Shown: positions 1 to 10,905 of the stretch, one piece after another
Layout of the letters: the number at the start of each line of letters is the position of its first letter
Position numbering within the stretch: position 1 is the stretch's first letter
Source of the DNA: Portulaca oleracea
Taxonomy: Eukaryota; Streptophyta; Magnoliopsida; Caryophyllales; Portulacaceae
NCBI GenBank assembly: GCA_029582165.1
Contig: CM055868.1
Coordinates: 13,870,001-13,934,000 of the forward strand
Direction: 5' to 3'
DNA length: 64,000 nt
Translations under genes and position numbers: made by a program
Notes under the pieces: generated by a model
Told to the model about the DNA's origin: nothing
Seen by the model: the letters and a program-made list of their open reading frames with translations, nothing else
The model's database searches: none

Positions 1-659
1 CGGAAGAGAGTGTCTCCTCTCGTTTAAGCTCCTTGTTAGTGTTGGTTTTGCTTCGATGACCAGTGTAGACCACGGTGCGTCTCTTCACTCTAAGGGATCC
101 TTCAGTTTTTACCTCCAGCGTAGAAAAATGTTTCATGCGAGATGGGATAGTGCTTTGGACTTCGTTGATAACTGCAAGACAACTAAAAGCAAAGTTGTTT
201 ACCTGGCTAGGTTGTGAGCTTGTCACCACTTTAGCATGTTAGATCCTTGAAAATACAGAAGACCTTGATCTAGAACCATCCTTGATCCTGTTAAAGACTG
301 AGGCTTTGCGACTTCCTTGATGTCCTATTCGTTCAAAGACCGATGCTTGTTCCGGAAAATAATTGTTTCGTCACTCCAAAAGGTGGTTCATTGCTATGAA
401 AAAGAAATTGTTTCGTCATTCCGAAAGGTGGCTCATCACTCCCAAAAATGACTATTTCGTCACTTCGAAAGGTGGTTCATCGCTCCGAAAAGCGATCATT
501 TGGTCATTCCAAAAGATTGCTCATTGCTCTGGAAAGTAAGATCGTTATCAAAATCAACTCAGTTGCTCCACAAGATGCACCAATGCTCGTTCTACTTAAT
601 TCAATGACATTTATTTTAATTATCACAATTATGTTTTATTATATTTTGGAATTTTTTTC

Positions 660-1104
660 CACAAGATTCATCTAAAATAGGAAATTTTGTTATAGAGCAA
701 GAAAATTGTGTTACAACAGGTACAAGTCGATTGGTATATAACATAACTTATAGAATATTGCTATAGGTGGTGGTATCGTTGCTTTTGATAAATATCTACT
801 GTAACGTTTTTTTTTGTAAGTGTTGCAAAAGGGTAAATATCTAAGGCAACATTTCTCTTTACAAGTGTTGCAATAGCCTAAGTACCTAAGGTAACATTTT
901 TTCGAAGTGTTACAATAGCCTAAATACCTATGGTAACGGTTTTTTTTATAAGTGTTGCAATAGCGTAAAAAGTGTTACAGTAACTTATTGCAACACACGT
1001 CTAATGTAACACTTTGCAAAATGTTGCCATAGATCTAAGGTAACACTATTTGAGCCTCTAGTAACACTTTTGCTGCGTTGCTAAAGCTATATTTTGTTGT
1101 AGTG
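660..1104. mobile_element. CACTA-like non-autonomous element remnant (one end visible)
   Basis: A run of degenerate repeats with the core AAGTGTTGCAATAGCCTAA / GGTAACATTTTTT (about 765-1080) ends at TTTTGTTGTAGTG (1092-1104). The reverse complement of that end, CACTACAACAAAA, is the classic terminal sequence of CACTA (En/Spm) elements, whose ends carry subterminal repeats. It interrupts the Gypsy tandem array, whose units resume at 1107. I could not find the opposite CACTA end, so the left limit is approximate and the element may be truncated. Confidence 0.45.
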
Positions 1105-1702
1105 ATATGGCTCATTGCTCTGAAAAGTGGTTATTTCGTCACTCCTAAAGATAGCTTATCGCTCCGGAATGCGATTATTTCGTGACTCCAAAAGGTGGCT
1201 CATTGCTCCAGAAAGCAAGATCTTTATCAAAAACAGCTCAGCCGCTCCAAAAGATCGTTCACCACTCCGAAAAGAGATCATAACATCAACTTAGTCACTC
1301 TGAAAGGTGGCTCACCTCTCCAAAAAGCAAGATATTCATCAAAGTCAACGTAGTCCCTTAGAAAAGTGGCACTTTGCTCCGAAAAGCGAGATATTGATCA
1401 ATTCAACCCAGTCACTCCAAACGGTGGATCATCGCTCTAACAAGCGAGTACTTCGTCAAATTATCTCAGTCCCTCTAAAAGGTGACTCCTCACTCCGAAA
1501 GATGATTATATTTCCCCGAAAGGTTTATCAGACCGAAAAGTGGCAATAACAATATCAAGACAGGACATCATTTCCCTGTCAAGCAGTCAAACAACAGTTG
1601 CAGGATCAAGCTTCCAAACGTCGCCCAAGTTCCGGATTCTATCCGGAATCATATTAGCGAGATCATCAACACTACTTTGATCGTCGTTTTATTCAAACTC
1701 GA

Positions 1703-1715
1703 TCAAAGTGGGGCC
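1703..1715 (+). other. Polypurine tract
   Basis: The purine-rich TCAAAGTGGGGCC lies directly before the LTR beginning at 1720. Gypsy B has the same GATCAAAGTGGGGG string before its 3' LTR (40076-40090). It is the expected plus-strand priming site. Confidence 0.6.
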
Positions 1716-1719
1716 TATC

Positions 1720-2499
1720 TATAGACACCAAATTTTGTATCATTATTTTAGTGTAATTATTGTAAAATTAACTGACCCAAAATAACTTTCAGCATGCATC
1801 TCCCATCTCCACAAATACCCTATTTCTAAACCTCTAGCAGAAAATTCGTCTCCCATTCGAAAGCTTCCATTTCCCACCCTTTCTACATATAGAGGTTCAC
1901 TTTTTTGAACTCCAATCATTCCATATATCTCCTATGTTAGCAAGATTCAGAGAGTAGAAACTAAACTCTTAAAGTTTTCCAATGCTTTTCAAATCGCATC
2001 AATCGTAGTTCACATGAAGGAGTTATGACTGTTTGAAATTCGGCTGCTTATACAGTAATTTTTGCATAATCGGGAATTTTGACTCAAAAAAAGTCAAACA
2101 ATCAATTGTTGACCATAAATTTGGTGGGTTGCGAAAAAACCAAATCAAAATCTTCTCTTTTTCCCACCTTCCTAGTTTTTCAAAGAATATAATATTGTTT
2201 GTATTATTGCACTAGTATTATTCCAAATATTGTTATTATTATTCTTTTTCTCAAATCCAACCAAATGTAAAGTCTTGCGAATAAAATATAATCTTCTAAG
2301 ACTATATTTTATTCTTCCAGGCTTTGTCATAACCAAATAAAATCTCTAAATATTTTATTTTATTCTCCTAATATTCTCTCCTCCACCGCTATATATAAAA
2401 GCAACCTTCCCCCTCATAGTCGTTAGACCATACTCCCGCGAGAGTATGGATCTCTTTATTAATCCCGCATCTGACTTAATTACATATAAATATATAACA
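1720..2499 (+). mobile_element. LTR of a Tat/Ogre-like Gypsy retrotransposon
   Basis: The LTR begins TATAGACACCAAATTTTG, a slightly degraded TG start preceded by a polypurine tract. It ends in AACA just before a TTGGCGCCA primer-binding-like site. It contains a TATA box (CTATATATAAAAGC, about 2389-2402) and a perfect 8-bp-arm inverted repeat, CCATACTC-N6-GAGTATGG (2428-2449), downstream of it. It has 3'-end signals on its left and 5'-end signals on its right, so it may be shared between two tandem element copies. Confidence 0.6.
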
Positions 2500-2501
2500 A
2501 A

Positions 2502-2520
2502 TTGGCGCCAAGCAGAGCAA
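2502..2520 (+). other. Primer-binding-site-like sequence
   Basis: TTGGCGCCA follows the LTR end after two bases. Tat/Ogre elements use TGGCGCC-type primer sites complementary to a tRNA 3' end. The match decays after the first nine or so bases (AGCAGAGCAAA). Confidence 0.45.
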
Positions 2521-2525
2521 ATATG

Positions 2526-2596
2526 TGATGGTAGCGTAATGGTAAGTTGTTGTCAATCTCACATCTGAGGCCATGGGTTTGATCTTAACCCATGCT
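2526..2596 (+). repeat. tRNA-like / SINE-head-like segment with box A and box B
   Basis: TAGCGTAATGGTAAG resembles a pol III box A (TRGYNNANNGG). About 35 bases later, GGGTTTGATCTTAACC resembles a degraded box B (GGTTCGANNCC). The spacing fits a tRNA or a tRNA-derived SINE head. No full cloverleaf is evident, so I do not call a tRNA gene. It sits immediately 3' of the LTR and primer site. Confidence 0.35.
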
Positions 2597-2749
2597 ATTT
2601 CATTCCTTTTGCTAAACAATTTTGGCTTGTTTAATTTTTTCCCCTTCCCTGAATATTTGCTTCACTTCACATTTTATAAAAATATTATATTGACCTATAT
2701 CTAATTAAATTAATTTATTTCTTGTTACACACCATAAAAAAAAATATTT

Positions 2750-3330
2750 GCACACTAAAAAATTATTTGTACACTAACATATACTCGTTTGTAGACCAAT
2801 ACAAACTCCTTTGCACACTAGCATTGACTCTTTTTCACATTAACATATACTTTTTTGCATAATAGTACAAACTCTTTCACACACTATAACATACACTCTT
2901 TTGCACACTAACATAGATTCCTTTGCACACTATAATCACACTAGCACAAACTTCTTTCCACACTAACATAGACTCCTTTACGCACTGGAACAAACCATTT
3001 TGAACACCAAAACAAACTCCTTTGCACACTAGCACATACTTCTTTGCACACTAACACAAAATTTTTTGTTCCCCATAACAAACTCATTTGCACACTAGCA
3101 CATACTTCTTTCCACACTAACACAAACTTTTTTGTTCCCCATAACAAACTCCTTTGCACACTAGCACAAATTTCTTTGCACACTAACACAGACTTTTTTA
3201 CACCTTGTAATAAACTTTTTCGGACACTAGCACAAACTCCTTTAAACACTGCACAAACTTTTTCCAGATCAAAAGAAATTCCTTTGTACACTAACATAAA
3301 CTCCTTTATACACTACGCTTTTTGTCAAAT
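2750..3330. repeat. Degenerate minisatellite, about 20-25 bp unit
   Basis: More than 20 imperfect copies of a unit like CACACTAGCACAAACTCCTT are spread over about 580 bp. Variants include CACACTAACATAGACTCC. Within it, a longer module around 3048-3140 containing TTTTTTGTTCCCCATAACAAACTC is itself duplicated. Open frames on both strands exist only because the unit lacks stops, and I do not consider them genes. Confidence 0.8.
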
Positions 3331-4641
3331 AACGAGAGAAAAAAAAATCAAAAATTACAAAACAAAGTAATTACTATAGTGTGCAAAGAGTAAAGTGAAT
3401 AAATAAAATATTAAGGAAAAATAAAATAAATAAAATAAAATGTAAAAGAAAAAATCGATAAATGTAGAAAAATAAAACACTGAAATGGACACATAAGGAA
3501 AAAGAATGGATGTTAAACAACAAGAGAAATTTTTTTAAAAAAAAAAACTACCAAAGACAATAAATAAAAATCACAGTTAGTCGCATACTTCAAACACCAG
3601 AACTCAAACATATTATAGTACACCTTCTATCTGCTAGTGTGCTAAAGCTCCACAAGAGTTTAGTTGCACAAATTGCTATTAGTAGTTGACTCGAACACGG
3701 AAAAAAAGAAGCAAAGCGTGCGTGAGAATGAAGCATAGCGGGATTAGGGGCTAGTTGTATACTCCCACATGAGTATATAATAATTTTGGTCCCCCCTTAT
3801 TATTTCGAAACCTTGAAATTCTGTCAGAGTTTTGACATTGTAAGATTTCTCTCTCTTCTACCTCGCCTATCCAATTGCATGCTAAGTGATTAAAAGGTCA
3901 ACTAATTCGTTTATTTTCTCATTATCACCTCATTCATTGTATATCATGTAAAACCTGAATTGATAATAGTTGTATAATTTGTAACGTTTTTTTTTTCAAA
4001 ATTTCATTATGCATGACACAATAGTTTTCTTGTGAAATTTATCCAATTCCTCTTCTTTTATTTACAAAACAGGCAAGTTAGAGAATTCTCTAATTGTTAG
4101 ACTCATATATAACCTTATCCCTGAATCTGAATCCTAGATTCGTAGGCCAGAGTATTTTCTAAAAGGTTTGTTAGTCTTCTAAAAACTGACTGACGACTCT
4201 TTAAATTATAACTTGCACAATTAATTTATACAAATTAAATTTACAAGTTTATAATTTCTAAGAAATGTTAGCATTTTTTCAAAAATGTCCTTATTTAAGG
4301 ATTACCACCTCATTTGACTCCCAACTATGTAGCACTTTGAATTGAATTTCCTGAACGAGATTTTTTTTGGGGTCTACGAGGACTTCCCATTATTCCACAT
4401 CCCAAGCCTTACTCTTTGAAGTGGCTGAACAACACTAGAGAACTCAAGGTAACTAAGCACGTTCTAGTTAATTTGTCAATTGGTTATAAATACTTATATT
4501 GTGTGATGTTGCTCCAATGACTCAATGAGTGCTTGTCATATATTACTAGGGACACCTTCATAATTTGATAAACGGGCTAAACATTATGGAATGGAAAATA
4601 CCTATATGTTTGTGCATCATGGTAAGAGGGTTAAGCTTTCT
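3331..4641. other. AT-rich intergenic DNA, no gene seen
   Basis: I see no coding homology on either strand. A-rich tracts occur at 3410-3550. A short palindrome, TATACTC-N6-GAGTATA, near 3758-3777 echoes the one in the LTR at 2428-2449. It follows AGGGGCTAGT, so a short LTR-edge remnant is possible. Confidence 0.4.
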
Positions 4642-5396
4642 TGTAATAACCCAAGGAAAACTCCTCCTTAATACGTGTTAATTAGCGTAATTAAATAAAA
4701 TTAGAAGTTGATTCACAAAATAAATAAAGCGCGTGCTCCTTTATTGTACTAACCGGTGTATGTTTTACAGGACTTAAACAGCGCAACGATCGGCTTAAAT
4801 CCTTTTAAGTCTCAGTTCCTCAGGAATCTCTTTCCGATAATTTTCAAGATATTTCTAATTCGTTTAAGAATTCAATTTATCGGGATCTCTGTTTTTAGGA
4901 GTCTCTTTCAATGAAGAATTTAGGGATAAGTATGAGAAATTAGGAGGTGGTTACATTTATTTTTGGGACACCACGAATATTTTTTGTCTTTCAGTTTTAT
5001 GAAATTAGGTAAATTGGGATTTTGGGAGATATGAGTGTAGGAGGAATAAATTAAATTGAAGGAGTTGGGTTTTATTTTGGGCCATTGGGCCGGACAAGAA
5101 TAAGAGGGAGGAGGGAGTTGGGTTTAATTCTAGTGTGATGTATATATTAAGGAGGGAGTGGCATTATTAGATGGATTCAAATACAACTCCTCCATACTTG
5201 CTCCCTTGTGCATGCCTTTTGGGCTCCCTCTCTCACTCACGTCACCCCCCTACCCTTTGCCTGCCATGCTGCCGCCGACGCCCTACCGCCCACCACCGCC
5301 GTCGCCGCCCCACCGCACCAATTCCACCCTCCTTTCTCACCTCTCTTTACCTCTCTTGCAAGTATAATTCTCTCCACCTTGTGTATTTCATTTTCT

Positions 5397-5400
<4 letters not shown>
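4642..5400 (+). mobile_element. Probable Gypsy (chromovirus-like) LTR fragment
   Basis: The segment starts TGTAATAACCC and carries a TATA-like TATATATTAAGG near 5142. A cytosine-rich leader with GCCGCCGACGCC-type sequence follows, then a (CA)n tract. The order of TATA, C-rich leader and no long ORF resembles the solo LTR at 56419-59643. No right end or target duplication is visible, because a DNA transposon sits in the adjoining microsatellite. The pro-rich open frames at 5158-5450 follow from composition. Confidence 0.3.

Positions 5401-5452
<52 letters not shown>
5401..5452. repeat. (CA)n(TA)n microsatellite, left flank of the Mutator-like element
   Basis: About 20 CA units (to 5440) are followed by six TA units (5441-5452). 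The transposon begins at the next base. The other side of the transposon opens with TA repeats too, so the insertion is inside a TA tract. Confidence 0.95.
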
Positions 5453-5579
5453 GGGAATGGATCATGTAAGCATGCTCTTATGGTGAGTATGTAAGCATGA
5501 CCCATCTCCACCATTGGATTTAATCTGATGGCTGACTTTTTTTAGGGAATTTGGATTTATTTTGGAGCAGATCACGTGA
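5453..5579 (+). repeat. Left terminal inverted repeat
   Basis: It pairs with 11838-11968. The tip GGGAATGG is identical. Inside is a repeated ATGTAAGCATG word, and at 5567-5577 a GATCACGTGA palindrome with a CACGTG G-box core that the right end also has. Confidence 0.85.
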
Positions 5580-6789
5580 ACTTCCAATTCTAATGTGTTG
5601 AATATACCGCGTGAGATTTGGGGAAGGAGAGAGAAATAGACAAAGCACCCCAACAACTTCCATAAACACAATCCATGCGATCTTGATACTGCTTGGCTGC
5701 TCATCTACCATAACCGCGAAGAACAATTTTGAAGCTCAAAAAATTGTGATAGTCCTGCCGGTCGTCGACAACTCAAATCGGTAAAGTGCGGCTCGACGAC
5801 GGAACTTTTTGTTACTCCCAATACTCCATTTTTCAAGTCTGTAACTCGGAGTTTTGATTTAGGGTTCGGCATGGAAGAGTCGACTGGGGTGTCCGGAGTA
5901 GGTGACGAATGGAATGGCTGCCGTAAAGGAATCCGAAGGTTAGTATTATGTATGTCGTTTTTGTGTGAATTGCAAAATTCAGATGTCCATGTTAAAGCCA
6001 ACTTAACATTCAATGTGTGATTTTGATGAATTAATCGGTAATTTTGAGTTTGGTTTTTTGTTATAAATCGATTTTTGCTTTGGAATTTGAGTTTGGTTTG
6101 CTTTAAATATTGCATGCTCGGTGGAATTTATTAAAATCAAGCCATGGCTACATGGTTTCCTTCATTACAATGAGGAAAGGATGGGACTAGGGAGTAGGAA
6201 CCTTCTGCAGATTTGGCGGCCTTTAATTTTTCCAGTTTCAAAATTCGGATGTTTATAGTGGTAAAAGTCAGTGGACATTAGGCACGTATGTAATGTGCAT
6301 AAATTGACTCTGAAAATGTGCATAAAGTGACTATTCAAATGGACATTAATTGAGTCTGAAATGGGTATAAGTTGATTCTGAAATGGGCATAAGTTGATAC
6401 CGAAATGGACATTAACCTGTAAATAACGATTTTGTGGTCCCCTGTTTAGGTCTTAGTGGATGAAATTAGCAAGGATCAGCATGTGACAGAATTGGTTGGA
6501 ACGGTGCTGACTGAAATAACGCTGATTGGCATGATGAACTACTATTATTACTATATTTACGTACACATATAAAGTGTAATCCACTAGTATATTCAAGTGA
6601 TGTCCATAAGAAAATGAGTGATTTACTGGCTGCCTTGGAGGTAGAATTCTTCTTGGATGAAATTTATGTGTTGCTTTTCCCTTCTGACTTATTGTTGGGA
6701 CACTAAAGTGGCTTTGTGGTGATGTCCATTTTGAGTATATATGATGTCCAATACAATTTTAGCTAATGTCCACTTCCATCATGTATTAG

Positions 6790-7454
6790 ATTATGGTGCC
6801 GTTACATTTCAATGGCCACTTCTTTGTGCTTTGCCTGGACATGCGGAAGAAGAACAATGAGTTTGTTTACATTATAGATAGCAGGAAGAACAGCCGGGAA
6901 CAGACACTTTCACACAAGCAAGCCTACGGGCATGTCCCAGATGAAGTTGTATGTATTAATTTGCACTATATTTTTAGTTGTATACTAATTTTATCCTTAA
7001 CATTACTTATAACATTTCATGACCACAGTCAGAATGCATATCACGGTTCCAAAATGCAATGGGATGCCCGCGGTTCGAGATCATCACCGAAGTTGAACGG
7101 GAATACTTGAAGATGGATTGGAGGTCATCAACAAATGAGGTTGATAGCGGTATATACTGCATGCGTTATATGGAGACCTTCTTTGGTCCTGATAAATGGG
7201 AATGTGGGCTACAAGAGGATGATGTGAGTATTTTTGTCTTCAATCGCATACATTTTCATTCTTGCTATCAACATTGTCCTAATTATCACCACCGATAATA
7301 TGTTTTGCATTCAGAGGGGCTGTTGGCTCTGAGAAGACATTATTGTGATGACATTGTCACATACGAAGGCAACCAAGTGAAAGAACAAGTGATGACGAAG
7401 GCAATGTACTGGCATAAGCACGAGCGCCTCCACCTAGACGCGAGCCTAGGATGA
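6790..7454 (+). pseudogene. Ulp1-like cysteine protease (C48) domain of the Mutator-like element, catalytic Cys lost
   Basis: Three exons join cleanly: 6790-6948, intron GTATGT...AG to 7028, 7029-7223, intron GTGAGT...AG to 7316, and 7317-7454 with stop TGA. They encode about 160 residues resembling the C-terminal catalytic part of SUMO-protease-like proteins carried by plant transposons. Visible motifs are FNGHFFVLCLD (catalytic His), YIIDSR (catalytic Asp) and NEVDSGIYCMRYME. In the family the last motif reads DCG, so the nucleophile Cys is Ser here (AGC). The usual Gln a few residues upstream is also missing. Upstream exons were not found, and an acceptor AG at 6788-6789 suggests they once existed. 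Gene structure is intact but the enzyme is probably inactive. Convergent with the FAR1 gene. Confidence 0.7.
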
Positions 7455-7649
7455 CTGCAAGCATTTGCGGGAGCACACTGATTTTTTGTCACCCCTATGT
7501 TTTTCTCCCTATAGAATTTGCCAAGTATCAAAACAGTCGCGTGTATGCACATTTTTTTTTGTTCTATGATGAACACACAAAGGTGTTTTGGGAATTGCTT
7601 GTAATGGAAGCATTTTGGGATGTGGTCAGGTTGATGTAACATTTTAACT

Positions 7650-8310
7650 TTTGATTGACCATTTTGAGTACTTGTGTGATGACCATCACCAAATACATTG
7701 ATGACCATTATAAGTAAACGTGATATCCATTGTGTTGTCACCGACTTATTATGAGTGATGTTCTAAAATGTTGAATCGGCTAGTAATGATTAATATGGGC
7801 ATCAGACATAATTATTATGGACATCAAACATGATTAATATGAACACCAAAAGTTATGGCATGCATAAATCCAAAAACGTGTCTCACTCTTTTATGGTTTG
7901 ACAATGTACATCAATGTACATCAAACATAATTGATATAGACACCAACATTGTGATACACATCAAAAAGTATTTCATAAAAATGGACATCAAATATTACTT
8001 CTAAGCAATGACAATGTTCATTATACATACATATTGTAATGGACATCAGACACTACTAATATGGACATTGTAAATACCTTAATGGACATTGTAAATACCT
8101 TAATGGACATCAGACATATATATAAATGGACATCAAAGAGTATTCATAAAAATGGACATCAAATATTTACTTATAAGCAATGACAATGTTCATTATACAT
8201 ACATATTGTAATGGACATCAAACACTACTGATATGGACACTGTAAATACCTTAATGGACATCAAACATATATATAAATGGACATCAAAGAGTATTCATAA
8301 AAGAGTATTC
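7650..8310. repeat. ATGGACAT-type repeat cluster inside the transposon
   Basis: Repeated ATGGACATC/ATGGACATT words occur every 20-45 bp. They are embedded in larger partial duplications: AAATGGACATCAAAGAGTA recurs near 8124 and 8274, and a longer block at 7980-8060 recurs at 8150-8235. Related words occur at 5988, 6271-6410, 6598-6780 and 11040-11620 in both orientations. Confidence 0.8.
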
Positions 8311-8689
8311 ATAAAAGTCTATATATTGTGTTTAACATATACTGATGACCATTATCAATAAAAAAAATTTTAAAAGCTAAAGTTCATATACTGATGACCA
8401 TTATCAATAAACAATGACCAATCCTGACTGGATGCCCATCACTAAATACATTGATGGCCATTCCATTGAATGCTGATGATTGCTAATAGTAGCTTTATTG
8501 CAATCGAATTATCAAAAACAAATGTCTTTATTTAAAACAACCAACCAAAGTGCTAGTTTGCAAAATGAAGTATTCAAACAATATGCCCCAAACCACCAAC
8601 CAAAGTTTGTGTGCCCAAACAACCAACCAAAGTCTCAGAACAATGTATTCAAACAAAAAACAACAAAAATGTAGAATTCATTGGTAATG

Positions 8690-10308
8690 TACAGAGCAGT
8701 TGATGTATACAAGGTCGCTAGGATCAGAGTGATGACCTCACAGACAACAAGCGGACACACACAACACTGGGATTCTGGACCTCACAACTGATAATCGATT
8801 ACAATCGCTCTAAAACAGGGCTCACAACAGAGAACCAATCACAATCTCCTCCAAAACAGAGCATAAACACCAAAACACAAATGGATGAAATGGGTGATGT
8901 GTGAAATGTGATCGAATGGACAAAATAACATTAAGAACTCATGAAGGATTTTGGGTCTCGTTCAAATGGATTGAAATGGATAATGAGGGATGGGAAAATG
9001 GAAAATGAAAGATAGACTTGAGCTCAAGCTGATACAGGCACACCACAGCTAGAACACAAGGGCAATGGACTCGATTACCTCAAATGATACAGGCGCACCA
9101 CCATTGAAGTCACCAAGCTCTACACCCACCACAAGGATTGCCAAATCCTTGATACTGTAGTAGAATTAACCAAAATTGAGAGTTTAACGTCACTCACAAA
9201 CAAGAGGCTCAATAAGGCACTCAAATCTCATATTTCATATTATCAAGTTGTTTTTTCAATGACCTCACAGTGGGTATATATAAACCCATGTGAGATATCT
9301 AATTAAGAGTTTCTTGAGTAAAAAGAAAACATCCTAAACTTGCTTAATTAAACTAATTACATCAAAATAAGATAATATGTAACTAACTAATGAAGCTTCT
9401 AGAACAATAGCAATGAGGGCTAATAAAAGCGTCACATGGCATCTTCATGAAGCTTCTAGAATAATTGGAAGGCTCTAGAAACATCACACATGGCGCTTTA
9501 TTGTTGGAGCAACATTCCTCACGTGGGCAAGGCTGGATAATCACCTCACGATCTGGAAGGACCTCAACAGCTCGAAAGTGACGTCTTCATAGAGGACCTT
9601 AATGACAAACACCTCACTGAATTGGAAAGACCTCAACAACTCAGGAAGTGAAGTCAAAAGGTGTAAATAGTCTTCCTCCAGTAGGGAACATCCTTGGACA
9701 TCCAAATTCTCAGCAGACTCAAGATGGAGGTCCTCATGTGCATATTCAGATTTCATAGAAGATTAATGACCTCCAATAAGCAATAGATGACGCACCCAAG
9801 TGAAAGGACCTTACTGGACAAACTGATCCCGAATGAGGTCCTCATGCACGTACCCAGTTTGCAATAGTTGTGCAGAATGCAAACGACCTCCAAATGGATC
9901 AACCTTTGGCATTTAGGGAAGCTTAATAATAAACTTCTTTGACCTCCAAAGAGAAGAGAAACACAAACCAAGCTGAAAAGAACAACCAGCTCCGGATAAA
10001 CGTCCTCAATAAGAACAACCGGCTCCAAATAAACGTCCTCAATGCATGCCCAGATTGAAATAGTTCTGTGGAACCCAAATGACCTTTGGACCATGTAAGC
10101 TTGGACATTATGAACGACCTCCAGGGAACCAAATGTGAGTAGGGCCTCAATTTTGAAGTACTGAAACAGTAAAGATGGCCTCACATCAGGTGGATGACAT
10201 TTGATATAGTCAAAGACCTTATGGGATTCATGGATGACCTCAAAGTATGCTGACACCAAATAAGGTTGTGAGGGCTGATCTTCATCAGCAGTTCCTACTG
10301 TCATGCGT
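8690..10308. other. Unassigned interior of the Mutator-like element, GACCTC-rich
   Basis: This stretch has no recognised domain. From 9540 to 10280 the word GACCTC (GAGGTC on the minus strand) recurs many times. It leaves a 183-codon open frame on the minus strand (10304-9753) with an internal near-duplicate IEDVYxEPVVL. The first residues of that frame follow the FAR1 region directly, so it could be decayed transposase sequence overprinted by repeats, or a later insertion. I do not call it a gene. A TATATAAACCC box lies near 9276. Confidence 0.3.
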
Positions 10309-10905
10309 TATTATTGCGTCACAACATATGACCCGACTTGTTCCTTGAATAAGTGGAAAGCTTTAGATGGCCCGACACTGGCTCTCAAAAACTTGTTCAT
10401 CAAGTCAATGTGAATCCTACTCACTTTCCGCGAGGAACGCTCCAGATATCGTTTGCTTGCGCTTGTCATCTCGTGGGTATGGCCAGCATGAAACGTAATA
10501 ACATCAAAACCCCCTTCTCGGATGACTTCAATGTTAGTTTCGCTTCACACCCCTCCCTCGTTTCAACCCGACGCCTCTGCTTAATTTTGGGGGTGACCGG
10601 CTCACCACTATTGCTATCATCACGCTGCTCACCCCCTGTTGCGTCCCCTGCTGAACATGTCGAGACTAGTGCCTTTTTTTCAGCTTTCCACCCTTGCTTG
10701 CTGCACACAAACACCTTCCACAACACCCCATTTTCCCTTTCGTCAGTGAGTGGCTACGCACACTAAACTCCACACTTACAACATATTTTTCGTAGAACGC
10801 CTTCGCCTTTGGAATGTCATCAAAATGCATCTTTTCTTTTGGGACCAGTGACTCATCCTCACAGACCGGGATGTACTCATCATGCTCAGTATGTTGGTAG
10901 CTCAA
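10309..10905 (-). pseudogene. FAR1-type DNA-binding domain gene of the Mutator-like element, frameshifted
   Basis: Read leftward from the Met at 10905, the N-terminal part has KMHFDDIPKAKAFYEKYVV and FSVRSHSL. After a -1 slip in an A run near 10733 it continues WKVFVCSKQGWKAEKK and RRRVETREGCEAKLTLK. After a second slip in a G run near 10510 it continues GHTHEMTSASKRYLERSSRK and GPSKAFHLFKEQVGSY, then stops at about 10309. This order (FYxxY, VCSKxGW, TREGCxAK, HxHE) is the FAR1 domain, a WRKY-GCM1-type zinc-binding fold shared by FHY3/FAR1 proteins and Mutator-like transposases. The MULE transposase core and SWIM domain that normally follow are not recognisable. Both frameshifts are in homopolymers, so either decay or assembly error could explain them. 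Confidence 0.7.

Larger units (their letters stand above)
1..1719 (+). mobile_element. 3' internal end of a Tat/Ogre-like Gypsy element (truncated by window edge)
   Basis: No coding domain is visible. From about 340-545 and 1107-1550 the DNA is a degenerate tandem array with a core like GGCTCATCGCTCCGAAAAGC and variants. It ends in a polypurine tract (TCAAAGTGGGGCC, about 1703-1715) directly before an LTR start. The same order of tandem repeats, GATCAAAGTGGGG tract and LTR recurs at 39660-40093 in Gypsy B, which supports the assignment. Hypervariable tandem repeats in the 3' untranslated region are known for Tat/Ogre-type elements. Small open frames here are by-products of the repeats. Confidence 0.6.

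Noticed and set aside
2526..2596. A functional tRNA gene
   Set aside because: Box B is degraded and I could not build acceptor and anticodon stems.
2941..3370. Open frames of 108-118 codons on both strands
   Set aside because: They lie wholly in a minisatellite whose unit has no stops; the protein repeats mirror the DNA repeats.
5158..5494. Proline-rich small proteins
   Set aside because: Cytosine-rich LTR leader followed by (CA)n; three frames are open at once, which indicates composition rather than coding.
5705..6115. 136-codon minus-strand frame near the left transposon end
   Set aside because: No domain, antisense to the leader of the Ulp1 gene, composition typical of AT-rich non-coding DNA.
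7650..8310. CRISPR-like array of ATGGACATC repeats
   Set aside because: Repeats are 9-10 bp, spacing irregular, spacers similar to each other, and the DNA is plant nuclear.
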